This document shows, in pieces, positions 36,120 to 43,948 of a stretch of DNA of 64,000 bases; the first letter of the stretch is position 1, and every line of letters begins with the position of its first letter. Made by a program: the position numbers and the translations under genes. The notes beneath the pieces are model-generated. The model saw only the letters and a program-made list of their open reading frames with translations. It had not been told where the DNA came from and searched no databases. The stretch spans positions 605,524-669,523 of the forward strand of contig NZ_LT160639.1 in the NCBI RefSeq assembly GCF_900048895.1, given 5' to 3'. The DNA comes from Neglectibacter timonensis. GTDB taxonomy: Bacteria > Bacillota > Clostridia > Oscillospirales > Acutalibacteraceae.

Positions 36120-36950
36120 TTACTTTGTATAGACGAACGAGGCGCCGCCGTACTGGGCGCGTTCCAGGACGCCGGCTCCGCCGAACATTCCGCCCGATAC
36201 AGGCGGGAAACCGTAGCCAGCCAGGTCCGGCATAATCTTTGCCGTGCCGGCAAGGATCTGTTCGGAAAGCGTGATGTAATCGTCCAGGTAGCTCTTGCAG
36301 AGCTGCGGCCCGTTATGGGCGGGGTAGATGGTATCGAATTCGTCCTCATAAAGCTTGAGCTTCTTCATGTTGGCAAGATGGCTGGAAATCACCTCCCGGA
36401 TGGGCAGCTGATTGTCCCGCACAAACAGCAGAACCTGTCCGGCTTCCATCTCATCGCCGGTATAGAGCGCCCGGGCATTCCGGTCCAGCAGGGCGATACT
36501 GCTCTCGTGGTGGGCGGGAATTTCAAAGACCTCAATTTGGCGGTCGCCCAAATCAAAAACATGGCCTTCACGCACGGTGTGTATGGCATAATCCGGATGG
36601 GGCTTCTGTTCAAAGGCCGCCTGCATTGCAGGATCGAAGGCCTGCTTCGCCACTTTTTCCGCTCCCGGACCGGCCCAGACCTCCTCCCACCAGGCATTGC
36701 CTCCGGTGTGGTCAAAGTGACCGTGAGAGTTTACCACCATCACAGGCTTATCCGTAATCTCCTCCACAAACTCCCTTAGATTTCCTTCGCCATAAGCGGT
36801 ATCAAACAGGAGAGCCCTTTCGCTGCCTACCAGCAGATAGCAATAGACGTTTCCGTAGCTGATGGTCCAGTCGCCGGGAGACCTCATCCACTTCCCGTAA
36901 ATCAGGCCGCGCTCATTGATGTTTGCATTGCGGTAATCCATTGTTTTCAT
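36120..36950 (-). CDS. Metallo-beta-lactamase-fold hydrolase
   Basis: The protein has 276 residues. The metal motif HxHxDH is complete as NSHGHFDHTGG (H76, H78, D80, H81). Later ligands are present in PAHHESS, LYTGDEMEAG and YPAHNGP. MBL proteins of this type hydrolyse thioesters or lactones. It heads the AtuA-type operon. Two ATGs are possible: the first touches GGAGGAA, while the second (36941) has a spacing of about 11 nt, so the shorter form may be the real one. The divergent response regulator starts 200 bp away. Confidence 0.88.
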   Translation of the reverse strand: MKTMDYRNANINERGLIYGKWMRSPGDWTISYGNVYCYLLVGSERALLFDTAYGEGNLREFVEEITDKPVMVVNSHGHFDHTGGNAWWEEVWAGPGAEKVAKQAFDPAMQAAFEQKPHPDYAIHTVREGHVFDLGDRQIEVFEIPAHHESSIALLDRNARALYTGDEMEAGQVLLFVRDNQLPIREVISSHLANMKKLKLYEDEFDTIYPAHNGPQLCKSYLDDYITLSEQILAGTAKIMPDLAGYGFPPVSGGMFGGAGVLERAQYGGASFVYTK

Positions 36951-36997
36951 TTCCTCCCTTAGGCCTTTCAGGCTTTTTCATTTCTGTTCGTTTTCAA

Positions 36998-37006
36998 CTA
37001 TACCAA
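36998..37006 (-). promoter_or_regulatory. Promoter of the AtuA-type operon (extended -10)
   Basis: On the minus strand TGGTATAGT fits an extended -10. TTGACT lies upstream at a longer spacing (22 bp) than ideal. The site lies about 50 nt before the MBL gene. Confidence 0.5.
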
Positions 37007-37067
37007 AAATTCCACAAAAAGAACAGTCAAAAAACAGACTTTAATTACTAAAAAACAGTATTCCAAT

Positions 37068-37097
37068 TTGACAGGTATGCCAACACCGCGTTATAAT
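37068..37097 (+). promoter_or_regulatory. Consensus promoter of the response regulator
   Basis: A perfect TTGACA and a perfect TATAAT are separated by 18 bp, giving a start near 37104 and a leader of about 45 nt before the gene at 37150. Confidence 0.85.
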
Positions 37098-37149
37098 AAG
37101 TAGTAATTTTGGTAGAAATCTCCCGATAAAGTCCGAAAGGTGGCATGTT

Positions 37150-38718
37150 ATGAACGTTCTGCTGGTCGATGATGAAATGGATGTCCTCGAGGGTATTACA
37201 GACGCTCTCGATTTTGATTCGCTTGGTATAGAATCCGTCTATCTGGCGCAAAGCGCCGCTCATGCCAGAGAAATTTTGTTGAGCCGTAATGTGGACATCA
37301 TGGTGACAGATATTGAAATGCCCGGAGAAAGCGGATTGGACCTTCTGCAGTGGGTTCGCGACAGTGGACTGGACACCGTTACCCTGTTCTGCACCAGCTA
37401 CGCCAATTTTAACTATGCCCAAAAGGCTTTGGAGATGCACAGTTTCGATTATTTTTTGAAGCCCATCGCCTATTCCGCTCTGCAGGAACGCCTGGCTGCA
37501 GCAGTAAAAGAGGCGGAGCGGATTCACAGCCTCAAATCACACAGCCGTTATTGGCAGAATGGCCTGCCGGATAACAAAAAGCTTTTTTGGGCCTCCCTGA
37601 TCACCGGGGAAGTACGGTCAGAAAAGGATATACTAAGGGAGGAAGAAAAGCGGGGACTATCCTATTCGAGTGAGGACCGCTTTCTGCTCTGCCTGTTCGT
37701 TCCCCTTCACGAGGAGGAAGACACCGCTGCTTGGAAACGCTATGCTTCAAAAAACATCCGGGAAGAGATCTTTGCTTCCGGCAACCTGTTGCCGGAAGCA
37801 TCGGTTCCCGTAGAAGGGAACCGATGGTGTCTGATTTTCCAGCAGCATCTTGATTTTTCTGAAGAAGTATTCCGTTCCCTATTTATGGAATTCAGCTCTC
37901 AGGTGACGAAATGCCTTTCCTCCTGGATCAACTGCTACTACCAGGCAGACTGCCCGCTCACCGAAATCAGAGGTTCTTTTTTGGATGTGGAAGATATTTC
38001 CAGTGACGACGTGACCAGTTTCAATAAAATTTATACCCTGAAAGACTACCAAAAAAAGGATATCCCTTATTTTCTGCCTCAAATCAGGGAGTGGGAACTG
38101 CTCCTGCTCTCAGGAAAAGCGGATGATCTGGTGGCAGAAACCCACGCGCATCTGGATCGGCAGGCTGCCCGCGGAGAACTAAACATGCCTTATATCAAAG
38201 CCATGCGCATTGATATGATGCAGATGATACATACGGTTTTAAAGCAAAGGCAAATCAGCGCCTACGACCTTTTCTCCGACGAAAGGTTCGACCGGCTGCG
38301 GGAACGCTCGCTGCTCTCCCTGCTGGATATGAAACGGTATCTGGAGTACATCGTGCGCACCGCCTCAGATTACATGAACTTTACCTCGGAATCACAATCT
38401 GTGGTGGGAAGGGTCAAGGAGTATATCAACAGCCATTTAAGCGAGGAGATTACCCGCAACAGCATGGCAAAAATTGTCTACCTGAATTCCGACTACCTGG
38501 CTCGCCTGTTTAAAAAGGAAACAGGGCAGTCTCTGGGCGCTTATCTTCAGGACCGCCGCATCCATGAAGCCAAAAAATTGCTGGTACAGACCAACATTCA
38601 GGTAAACGAAATCGCCCAGCGGGTGGGGTATGACAATTTTTCCTATTTCTCACATACCTTCCGTGAAAAGACCGGCGTAACGCCCAATGAGTACCGCAAA
38701 AACAAGAATTGTCTTTAA
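37150..38718 (+). CDS. Response regulator with AraC-type output (no adjacent kinase)
   Basis: The protein has 522 residues. The receiver domain opens MNVLLVDDEMDVLEG, with the acceptor aspartate in DIMVTDIEMPGESG. A linker of about 290 residues follows. The C-terminal AraC domain is NSMAKIVYLNSDYLARLFKK-like, with RVGYDNFSYFSHTFREKTG as its second helix-turn-helix. No kinase gene adjoins. The best partner is the YesM-type kinase at 43949, on the far side of the third importer operon, so the pair would flank its target. AAGGTGG precedes the ATG, and the promoter is near-consensus. Confidence 0.92.
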   Translation: MNVLLVDDEMDVLEGITDALDFDSLGIESVYLAQSAAHAREILLSRNVDIMVTDIEMPGESGLDLLQWVRDSGLDTVTLFCTSYANFNYAQKALEMHSFDYFLKPIAYSALQERLAAAVKEAERIHSLKSHSRYWQNGLPDNKKLFWASLITGEVRSEKDILREEEKRGLSYSSEDRFLLCLFVPLHEEEDTAAWKRYASKNIREEIFASGNLLPEASVPVEGNRWCLIFQQHLDFSEEVFRSLFMEFSSQVTKCLSSWINCYYQADCPLTEIRGSFLDVEDISSDDVTSFNKIYTLKDYQKKDIPYFLPQIREWELLLLSGKADDLVAETHAHLDRQAARGELNMPYIKAMRIDMMQMIHTVLKQRQISAYDLFSDERFDRLRERSLLSLLDMKRYLEYIVRTASDYMNFTSESQSVVGRVKEYINSHLSEEITRNSMAKIVYLNSDYLARLFKKETGQSLGAYLQDRRIHEAKKLLVQTNIQVNEIAQRVGYDNFSYFSHTFREKTGVTPNEYRKNKNCL

Positions 38719-38730
38719 TTGGACGGCAAC

Positions 38731-38780
38731 AAAATAGGAAGGAGCAGTAGCGATAAACGCTGCTGCTCCTTCCTATTTTT
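38731..38780. terminator. Bidirectional terminator
   Basis: AAAATAGGAAGGAGCAG... and its complement ending CTTCCTATTTTT form a long stem between convergent genes. Confidence 0.92.
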
Positions 38781-38829
38781 AATCCAGTACCAGAGTAAAT
38801 TCACAGTCCCAGCAGGTTTTGTTCCAACT

Positions 38830-39636
38830 TCAGATCTGACGTTTTCCCGCTACGCCGTAGGCATCCGTACGGGGAAGCCAATCCAGGAATTTCTCCACTT
38901 CCAGATCCCAGAAACGCCACTCATGGCCGTAATCCGGGTGCTCATCCCAAGTCACGTCGGCGCCCAGGGAGAGCAGCTTGTCTCGGAATTCCCGATTTGC
39001 TTCAAACAGAAAATCCTTTGCGCCGCAGGCCAGATAGGCCTTGGGGAACTTCTTCCCGTCCTGAACAATCTGATCAGCCAGGGTTGCAGGGTCGTACTGA
39101 GGCTCCGGCGCCGTCTCCTGCGCCGCATTGGTATCTCCTCCAGCCAACTGGGCGGGATTCAGCTTAACCGCCGCTGAAAAAGCACCGAACGCGGCAAAGC
39201 GCTCCGGGAAGTTCAGGGCATGTACCAGCGTGCCGAACCCACCCATGGAAAGGCCTGCAATGTAGGTGTCCTCCGGCTTCCGGGAGATGGGGAACATACC
39301 GCAGACGAAATCCGGCAGCTCTTTGGAGACAAAGGTGAAGAAATCATCCCCGCCCACCTTGACGTAGCTTTTGTTTTCCGCCGAAAGGTTTACAATGGCG
39401 ATCTGGCGTTCTTCTGCGTACATTTCCACATTGGTGTAACCCGTCCAGGTGGCATGGTTGTTGCCCATTCCGTGAAGCAGGTAAACCACCGGATATTTTT
39501 CCGCCGGCGTATGACTGCAGGCGCCCTCTTTTGTCATCCCCATAGATTCCGGGATGGTCGGACTGGGAATCACAACCGTGATGTCCACCGTGCGCTTCAG
39601 CGTATAAGAGATAAAATTGCAGGTAAACTTTGCCAT
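38830..39636 (-). CDS. Esterase D/FrmB-type esterase
   Basis: The protein has 268 residues from the ATG at 39636. The family triad is intact: S130 in AGLSMGGFG, an aspartate in ACGAKDFL and a histidine in YGHEWRFW. The YLLHGMGNNH oxyanion loop is present. It removes acyl groups from small substrates such as S-formylglutathione or acetylated sugars. It is the last gene of the third importer operon. A CTTTC/GAAAG hairpin ends 22 nt before the start codon, and AAAGGAG is the ribosome binding site. Confidence 0.92.
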   Translation of the reverse strand: MAKFTCNFISYTLKRTVDITVVIPSPTIPESMGMTKEGACSHTPAEKYPVVYLLHGMGNNHATWTGYTNVEMYAEERQIAIVNLSAENKSYVKVGGDDFFTFVSKELPDFVCGMFPISRKPEDTYIAGLSMGGFGTLVHALNFPERFAAFGAFSAAVKLNPAQLAGGDTNAAQETAPEPQYDPATLADQIVQDGKKFPKAYLACGAKDFLFEANREFRDKLLSLGADVTWDEHPDYGHEWRFWDLEVEKFLDWLPRTDAYGVAGKRQI

Positions 39637-39658
39637 TTTAATACAACTCCTTTTCTCC

Positions 39659-39676
39659 GCCTTTCTCAAGAAAGGC
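39659..39676 (-). repeat. Single CTTTC-loop-GAAAG hairpin before the esterase start
   Basis: GCCTTTC and GAAAGGC form a 7-bp perfect stem with a 4-nt loop. The core matches the hairpins at 2356 and 61132, while the outer stem differs with both strands changed together. Confidence 0.6.
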
Positions 39677-39683
39677 AAGGCTA

Positions 39684-39839
39684 TTATTTTTTATTACGCA
39701 GGGCGGCCAGGCGTTCTCGCACCTGTTTTCGCCCAACACAATCCGGAAGCCTCTTCCAGAACGCGTGATCCGGGCTGAACTCCTTCGCCCAACGCAGCGA
39801 CGGCAGGTCGCAATCCACGCGACATGGGTGCAGCGCCAC
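39684..39839 (-). CDS. Possible 51-residue protein or gene remnant
   Basis: From GTG at 39839 the frame encodes 51 residues, ending RERLAALRNKK. It is rich in charged and aromatic residues (SLRWAKEFSPDHAFWKRL), which is unlike random frames nearby. No good ribosome binding site is near the GTG, and the frame stays open into the end of the permease gene, so it may be the decayed tail of a lost gene between permease and esterase. Function unknown. Confidence 0.35.
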   Translation of the reverse strand: MALHPCRVDCDLPSLRWAKEFSPDHAFWKRLPDCVGRKQVRERLAALRNKK

Positions 39840-39850
39840 GCTGCCGCCGC

Positions 39851-40738
39851 TTAGCCCTTGACTGCGCCCAGCATGATACCGCTGGCAAAATATTTCTGCA
39901 GGAAAGGATAGACCAGAAGAATGGGCAGAATCGCCACAAAGGCTATGGCCATTCGTATGGATACCTGCGGTATCTGCATCAACGCGCCTGAATCTGCCGT
40001 GGAATGGGCGGCCAGAGCCTGAATGTCCTGTATCATCCGGTTCAAAAGCGCCTGAATGCTCAGCATATCCGACTGGTTGACGTAGTAGAGGCCGTTGGTC
40101 CAGTCGTTCCAGTAGGACAGGCCCGCGAACAGGCCGATGGTCACTAGGATGGGCTTGCCCAAGGGCAGTACAATCTTCCAGTAAATCGTCGGATAGCCTG
40201 CGCCGTCTATCTTTGCCGCTTCATATATGTCGTTGGGAATGCTGGTGCTGAAGAACGTACGCACCAGGATGATGTTGAACGCGCCCAGCAGGAAGTTGGG
40301 CAGGATGTAGGCCCAGATGGTATTTTTGATGTGAAAGGTGGTAGTCCACATGATGTAAGAGGGTACCAGACCACCGGAGAACAGCATGGTGAAGAACACG
40401 TAGAAGCTCAGGATGCTCCTGCCTGGCAGATCCCGCAGCGACAGCGGAAACGCCATCAGCGAGGCCAAAATCAGGCTTCCAGCCGTACCTACAACCGTCA
40501 CAATAATCGTGATTCCATAGGCGCGGAAAATTGTGGCCGAATTCTGCATAATGTATTGATAAGCACCCAGGCTGAACTTTGCCGGGAAAAAGGAATAGCC
40601 GTTGACCACCAATGTATTTTCATCCGTGATGGACGACATAAACAGCAGCACCAGCGGCAACACCATAAGAAGCGCCACCAGGACGAGGATGATGTTGATG
40701 ACGATCTGATAGGCTTTCCTGCCTTTTGACATAATCAT
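39851..40738 (-). CDS. ABC sugar importer permease, LplC type
   Basis: The protein has 295 residues and six membrane helices, starting at the ATG at 40738 with AGGAGG 10 nt ahead. The EAA loop is DIYEAAKIDGAGYPTIYWKI, and the FSGGLVPSY turn and the ASGIMLGAVKG end are those of CUT1 permeases. It is second of the permease pair in the third importer operon, 20 nt after its LplB-type partner. Confidence 0.92.
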   Translation of the reverse strand: MIMSKGRKAYQIVINIILVLVALLMVLPLVLLFMSSITDENTLVVNGYSFFPAKFSLGAYQYIMQNSATIFRAYGITIIVTVVGTAGSLILASLMAFPLSLRDLPGRSILSFYVFFTMLFSGGLVPSYIMWTTTFHIKNTIWAYILPNFLLGAFNIILVRTFFSTSIPNDIYEAAKIDGAGYPTIYWKIVLPLGKPILVTIGLFAGLSYWNDWTNGLYYVNQSDMLSIQALLNRMIQDIQALAAHSTADSGALMQIPQVSIRMAIAFVAILPILLVYPFLQKYFASGIMLGAVKG

Positions 40739-40758
40739 AACCCTTGTACCTCCTCCTA

Positions 40759-41685
40759 TTAGAATATGGCGTTTTCCGCACTGACCTTTTTGACTACCAG
40801 GTTCGAAATCATCACCAGCGTGAAGCCCACAACAGATTGGAACACGCCTGCCGCAGAGGAGCGGCCGATCCCGCCCGAGGTCATCAGGGCACGGTAAACA
40901 TAGGTGTCGATGGTATTGGTCACCGCGTACAGGGAACCTGAGTTCTGCGGCACCTGGTAGAACAGGCCAAAATCGGAATAGAAGATTTTTCCGATCTGCA
41001 TCAGCAGCAGGGTAATGATGGAAGGAATCAGACAGGGCAGCGTGATACTGGTAATCTGCTGCCATTTATTGGCTCCGTCCAGCTCTGCCGCCTCGTAGTA
41101 GCTTTGGTCGATACCCGCGATACCCGCGATATAGATCAGCGTTCCGTAGCCCACGCCCTTCCAGCAATTGGTGATAATCAGGATTACCGGCCAGTAGGTA
41201 GTGTCGTTGTACCACTGCATAGGCGCCTGACCCAGGGCTGGCAGGATGCTCTTGTTGAACATGCCGTTTTCATGGCTCAACAGGGCGAATACAATGTAGC
41301 TCACCACCACGATAGAAATCAGGAAAGGCAGCAGGATGGAGCTCTGATACAGCTTCTTCATCCGTTTGCTCACCACGTCTGAGATAAAGATGGCCAGCAT
41401 AATGCCCACTATGGTGTTCACAGCAATAAAGGCAATATTGTACAGCAATGTGTTGCGGATGATGACAGCCGCATCCTTGGTGCTGAAAAGGTATTCAAAG
41501 TTTTTCAGTCCATTCCAGGGGCTCCCAAACATGCCGTCGTTAACATTGTACTTTTTGAACGCTACCACGATGCCTGCCATGGGGATGTAGTTATTGATGA
41601 ACAGATATACCACGCCCGGAATCATCATGATATACAGCGGGATATATTGCCTGAACCGCGCCGCGGTCATTTTCTTTGTCTTCAT
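40759..41685 (-). CDS. ABC sugar importer permease, LplB type
   Basis: The protein has 308 residues and six membrane helices, the first being YIPLYIMMIPGVVYLFI. The EAA loop is SYYEAAELDGANKWQQITSI. The gene is separated from its binding protein by about 440 bp containing a second copy of the operon promoter, so it may be transcribed both with the lipoprotein and independently. GAAAGGAAGAG precedes the ATG. Confidence 0.92.
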   Translation of the reverse strand: MKTKKMTAARFRQYIPLYIMMIPGVVYLFINNYIPMAGIVVAFKKYNVNDGMFGSPWNGLKNFEYLFSTKDAAVIIRNTLLYNIAFIAVNTIVGIMLAIFISDVVSKRMKKLYQSSILLPFLISIVVVSYIVFALLSHENGMFNKSILPALGQAPMQWYNDTTYWPVILIITNCWKGVGYGTLIYIAGIAGIDQSYYEAAELDGANKWQQITSITLPCLIPSIITLLLMQIGKIFYSDFGLFYQVPQNSGSLYAVTNTIDTYVYRALMTSGGIGRSSAAGVFQSVVGFTLVMISNLVVKKVSAENAIF

Positions 41686-41930
41686 AACTTATGAATTCTC
41701 TTCCTTTCTCCAGACGCAGCGTCCATTCTCCGCCGTTCGCCGGGAATCTTGGCCGATCCCCAGCCGCCCCGGCTGCGCCGCAAGGCAGGCCCCACGTCTC
41801 TCAATCTGTTCCGGTCCGAAACAACACGCTTTTCTTCCCCGGCTCCCTTTGGCCGGAAAGGCAAGCTCCCCCTTCCATCAAGTTTGTGGTTGGCTGCCCG
41901 GCAGGCAGCCCTTTCGTAATTCCGTAAACC

Positions 41931-42000
41931 TATCATATCGAATTGGCAAAAAAATGTATATAATAAAACCGGATACCAAATATCAAATTTTGGATATTTA
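41931..42000 (-). promoter_or_regulatory. Promoter and activator site, second copy (ahead of permeases)
   Basis: This 70-bp stretch matches 43762-43831 at most positions. It holds a -10 (TATGAT, read on minus), an A/T tract, TATATAATAAAAC on the plus strand, and the inverted repeat with ATATC and GATAT halves. A start near 41925 would give a leader of about 240 nt to the permease. That leader contains a strong hairpin (GGGCTGCC-TGCC-GGGCAGCC), and I see no credible gene in it. Confidence 0.6.
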
Positions 42001-42066
42001 ATAGACACTGTCTTTCCTGGCGCCGGACTCCCTGCACTGCCGGAAAGCCGTGCTGTGAACAGAGAA

Positions 42067-42092
42067 GCCGCTGCCACAAAAGCAGCAGCGGC
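42067..42092. other. Stem-loop after the lipoprotein gene
   Basis: GCCGCTGC and GCAGCGGC enclose a 10-nt loop. Minus-strand transcripts continue with TTCTCTGTT, so it may partly terminate after the binding-protein gene or protect its mRNA. Confidence 0.55.
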
Positions 42093-42127
42093 CCTTTTCT
42101 ATTTCTCTGTTTTTGGGAACCGGGAAC

Positions 42128-43702
42128 TCAGCCCTGTTCTGCCAGCCATGCGTCCAGCTGCTTTTGCTTTTCATCAATCACAGTCTGCAGGCCCGCAGCA
42201 TACAGCGCATCGTTAAACTCCTTCAGCTTGCTTTCGATCTCCACAGCGCCGAAAGCCAGGTCCTTCTTGTACTGCTCCTCTACGGAGTTGAGCTGCGCCT
42301 CTTCCGTGGCTACCGGCCGGGAGTCAAAGGTGAAGCCATAGGCCTTGGAAACCATCAGGCTGGAATTGTATTCCGCATACTGATCCCAAATGTCCGCAGG
42401 GTTTCCTGTCCAGGGATGGCCCGCAAACTGGTTGGGATACACAAAACCGAAGTCGTTGTGGTACCCTACGCTCTGAGCGTCTACGCCTTCCGGATAAGCC
42501 GCCATGCCGTCGTCGGTGAGAACCCAGTCTTCGCCCTCAATACCCCAGTTGATCAGGTCGTTGAAATCGCCGCTGACATAGCTCCAGTTCATAAACTGGG
42601 CAGCCTTCTTGGGATCCTTGGAGGCGTTGGCAATGCACAGCAGGTCGGCGTTCACAGCATTGGTGTTCTTCATGATATCGCTGAGATAGACAACCTCTAC
42701 CTCGTAGCCTGTCTGCGCCAGCTTTTCCACGTTGGTGTTGGGCTTAACATTGGTGATATAGGAGAAGGTGTTTCCGGCCTTCATCTTGATTTCACCGGAA
42801 TCCTGGTTCACTGCGATGTCCTGGGAGGAATAGCCCTTGGTAAACCAGTCTCTGCCGATCTCGCAGAATTTCTTGTACTGATCGGATTCGTACCAGTTGG
42901 TTACTGTAGTGGTTTGGCCGTAATTTTCCAATACGCCGAAGTTGCTGCCCATATTATCGAAATAGGAGCCGGTCTGCAGGCCCATAATGGAGGTGCCATC
43001 CAGCATAGTCATGTCGGGATAAGCTTCCTTCACCTTGGCAAACAATTCGGTGATCTGATCAAAGGTGGAATAATCATCCACTGTTACGCTGAAGTCCTCC
43101 GCCTTGTAGCCCAGCTCTTCAAAAATGTCCTTGCGGACCACCAGGCCTGCGGGATAAGCGCGTTCCTTCATGTTGGAGAAGCCCACCAGGAAATCGCCGA
43201 TGTATCCGGCAAAGGCGTCATCGCCCAAGACCTTCACCGCATCCTGCATATAATCGAGATAATCCGCACAGTTAATCAAATACTGAGAATCAATATAAGT
43301 AGAAAACTGGTTGGACATGGCAGGGAAGATATCCAAAGGCTCATTGGCTGCCAGCATCATGGAAATCTGCGTATTGTAGGTGCCGAAGGTCATGGGAATG
43401 AGCTTCACAGTCATGTTGATCTCTTTTTTTGCAAGGTCGCTCACCGCCTGAGCAACTTTGCTCTGGTTTGCCCCCTCCTGGGCTACCAGGTACAGGTAAT
43501 TGATCTCATAGGGAGCTTCGTCAAAATTGATGTCTGTGGACGCAGCCGAACTGTCCTCGCCCGCAGAAGATGTGGACGCCTTGGACTCCTTAGACGCCGC
43601 CGAACTCGTCTTGGAGCCGCTGTCCCCTCCGCCGCAGCCGGCAAAGGTCGCCGCGACAATCGCAAGTGCGAGAAGGGTGCTCAGGATTTTTTTCGCCATC
43701 AT
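42128..43702 (-). CDS. Extracellular sugar-binding lipoprotein
   Basis: The protein has about 525 residues. The signal peptide ends with the lipobox TFAGC, a long Ser/Lys/Ala linker follows (about residues 23-55), then a type 1 solute-binding domain. Two adjacent ATGs (43702, 43699) both stand at good distance from GGAGG. It is the first gene of the third importer operon, an unusual order compared with the other two importers here, where it is third. Its promoter region is duplicated ahead of the permeases. Confidence 0.92.
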   Translation of the reverse strand: MMAKKILSTLLALAIVAATFAGCGGGDSGSKTSSAASKESKASTSSAGEDSSAASTDINFDEAPYEINYLYLVAQEGANQSKVAQAVSDLAKKEINMTVKLIPMTFGTYNTQISMMLAANEPLDIFPAMSNQFSTYIDSQYLINCADYLDYMQDAVKVLGDDAFAGYIGDFLVGFSNMKERAYPAGLVVRKDIFEELGYKAEDFSVTVDDYSTFDQITELFAKVKEAYPDMTMLDGTSIMGLQTGSYFDNMGSNFGVLENYGQTTTVTNWYESDQYKKFCEIGRDWFTKGYSSQDIAVNQDSGEIKMKAGNTFSYITNVKPNTNVEKLAQTGYEVEVVYLSDIMKNTNAVNADLLCIANASKDPKKAAQFMNWSYVSGDFNDLINWGIEGEDWVLTDDGMAAYPEGVDAQSVGYHNDFGFVYPNQFAGHPWTGNPADIWDQYAEYNSSLMVSKAYGFTFDSRPVATEEAQLNSVEEQYKKDLAFGAVEIESKLKEFNDALYAAGLQTVIDEKQKQLDAWLAEQG

Positions 43703-43761
43703 ACATACCTCCATAAAATTGGTGGGCCGCCCGCCGGCAGCCGCTTCGAAATCAGCAAGCC

Positions 43762-43836
43762 CATCATACCCAATTGGAGAAAAAAAGTATATAATAAAAC
43801 GGGATATCAAATATCAAATTTGGGATATTTTGATAG
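43762..43836 (-). promoter_or_regulatory. Promoter and activator site of the third importer operon
   Basis: Read on the minus strand there is a -10 (TATGAT at 43763-43768) with no good -35. Upstream of the -35 position lies an inverted repeat, GATATCAAATATC then GATATTTTGATA on the plus strand, 43804-43835. A weak -35 with a dyad just upstream is the layout of an activated promoter. The AraC-type regulator at 37150 is the obvious candidate. Confidence 0.6.
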
Positions 43837-43855
43837 TCAGTTTAAAAAACCATCC

Positions 43856-43884
43856 TTGCTTTTTTCTTTAAAATTCGGTATGAT
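43856..43884 (+). promoter_or_regulatory. Promoter of the histidine kinase
   Basis: TTGCTT, a 17-bp spacer and TATGAT lie 65 nt before the kinase start and back to back with the importer promoter. Confidence 0.6.
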
Positions 43885-43948
43885 GAACAAAATGCATCTC
43901 CTGTAGGATGCGATTCCTGCGCTTTTCGATCAGAAAGGGTGGCTGTCT

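Noticed and set aside
41686-41930. A gene in the leader between lipoprotein and permease
   Set aside because: The open minus-strand frame there is Arg/Gly-rich and low in information, without a ribosome binding site or motif. I treat it as untranslated leader.
42113-43906. Plus-strand open frame of 597 codons opposite the third binding protein
   Set aside because: The minus-strand lipoprotein has signal peptide, lipobox and family fold. The antisense frame has none.
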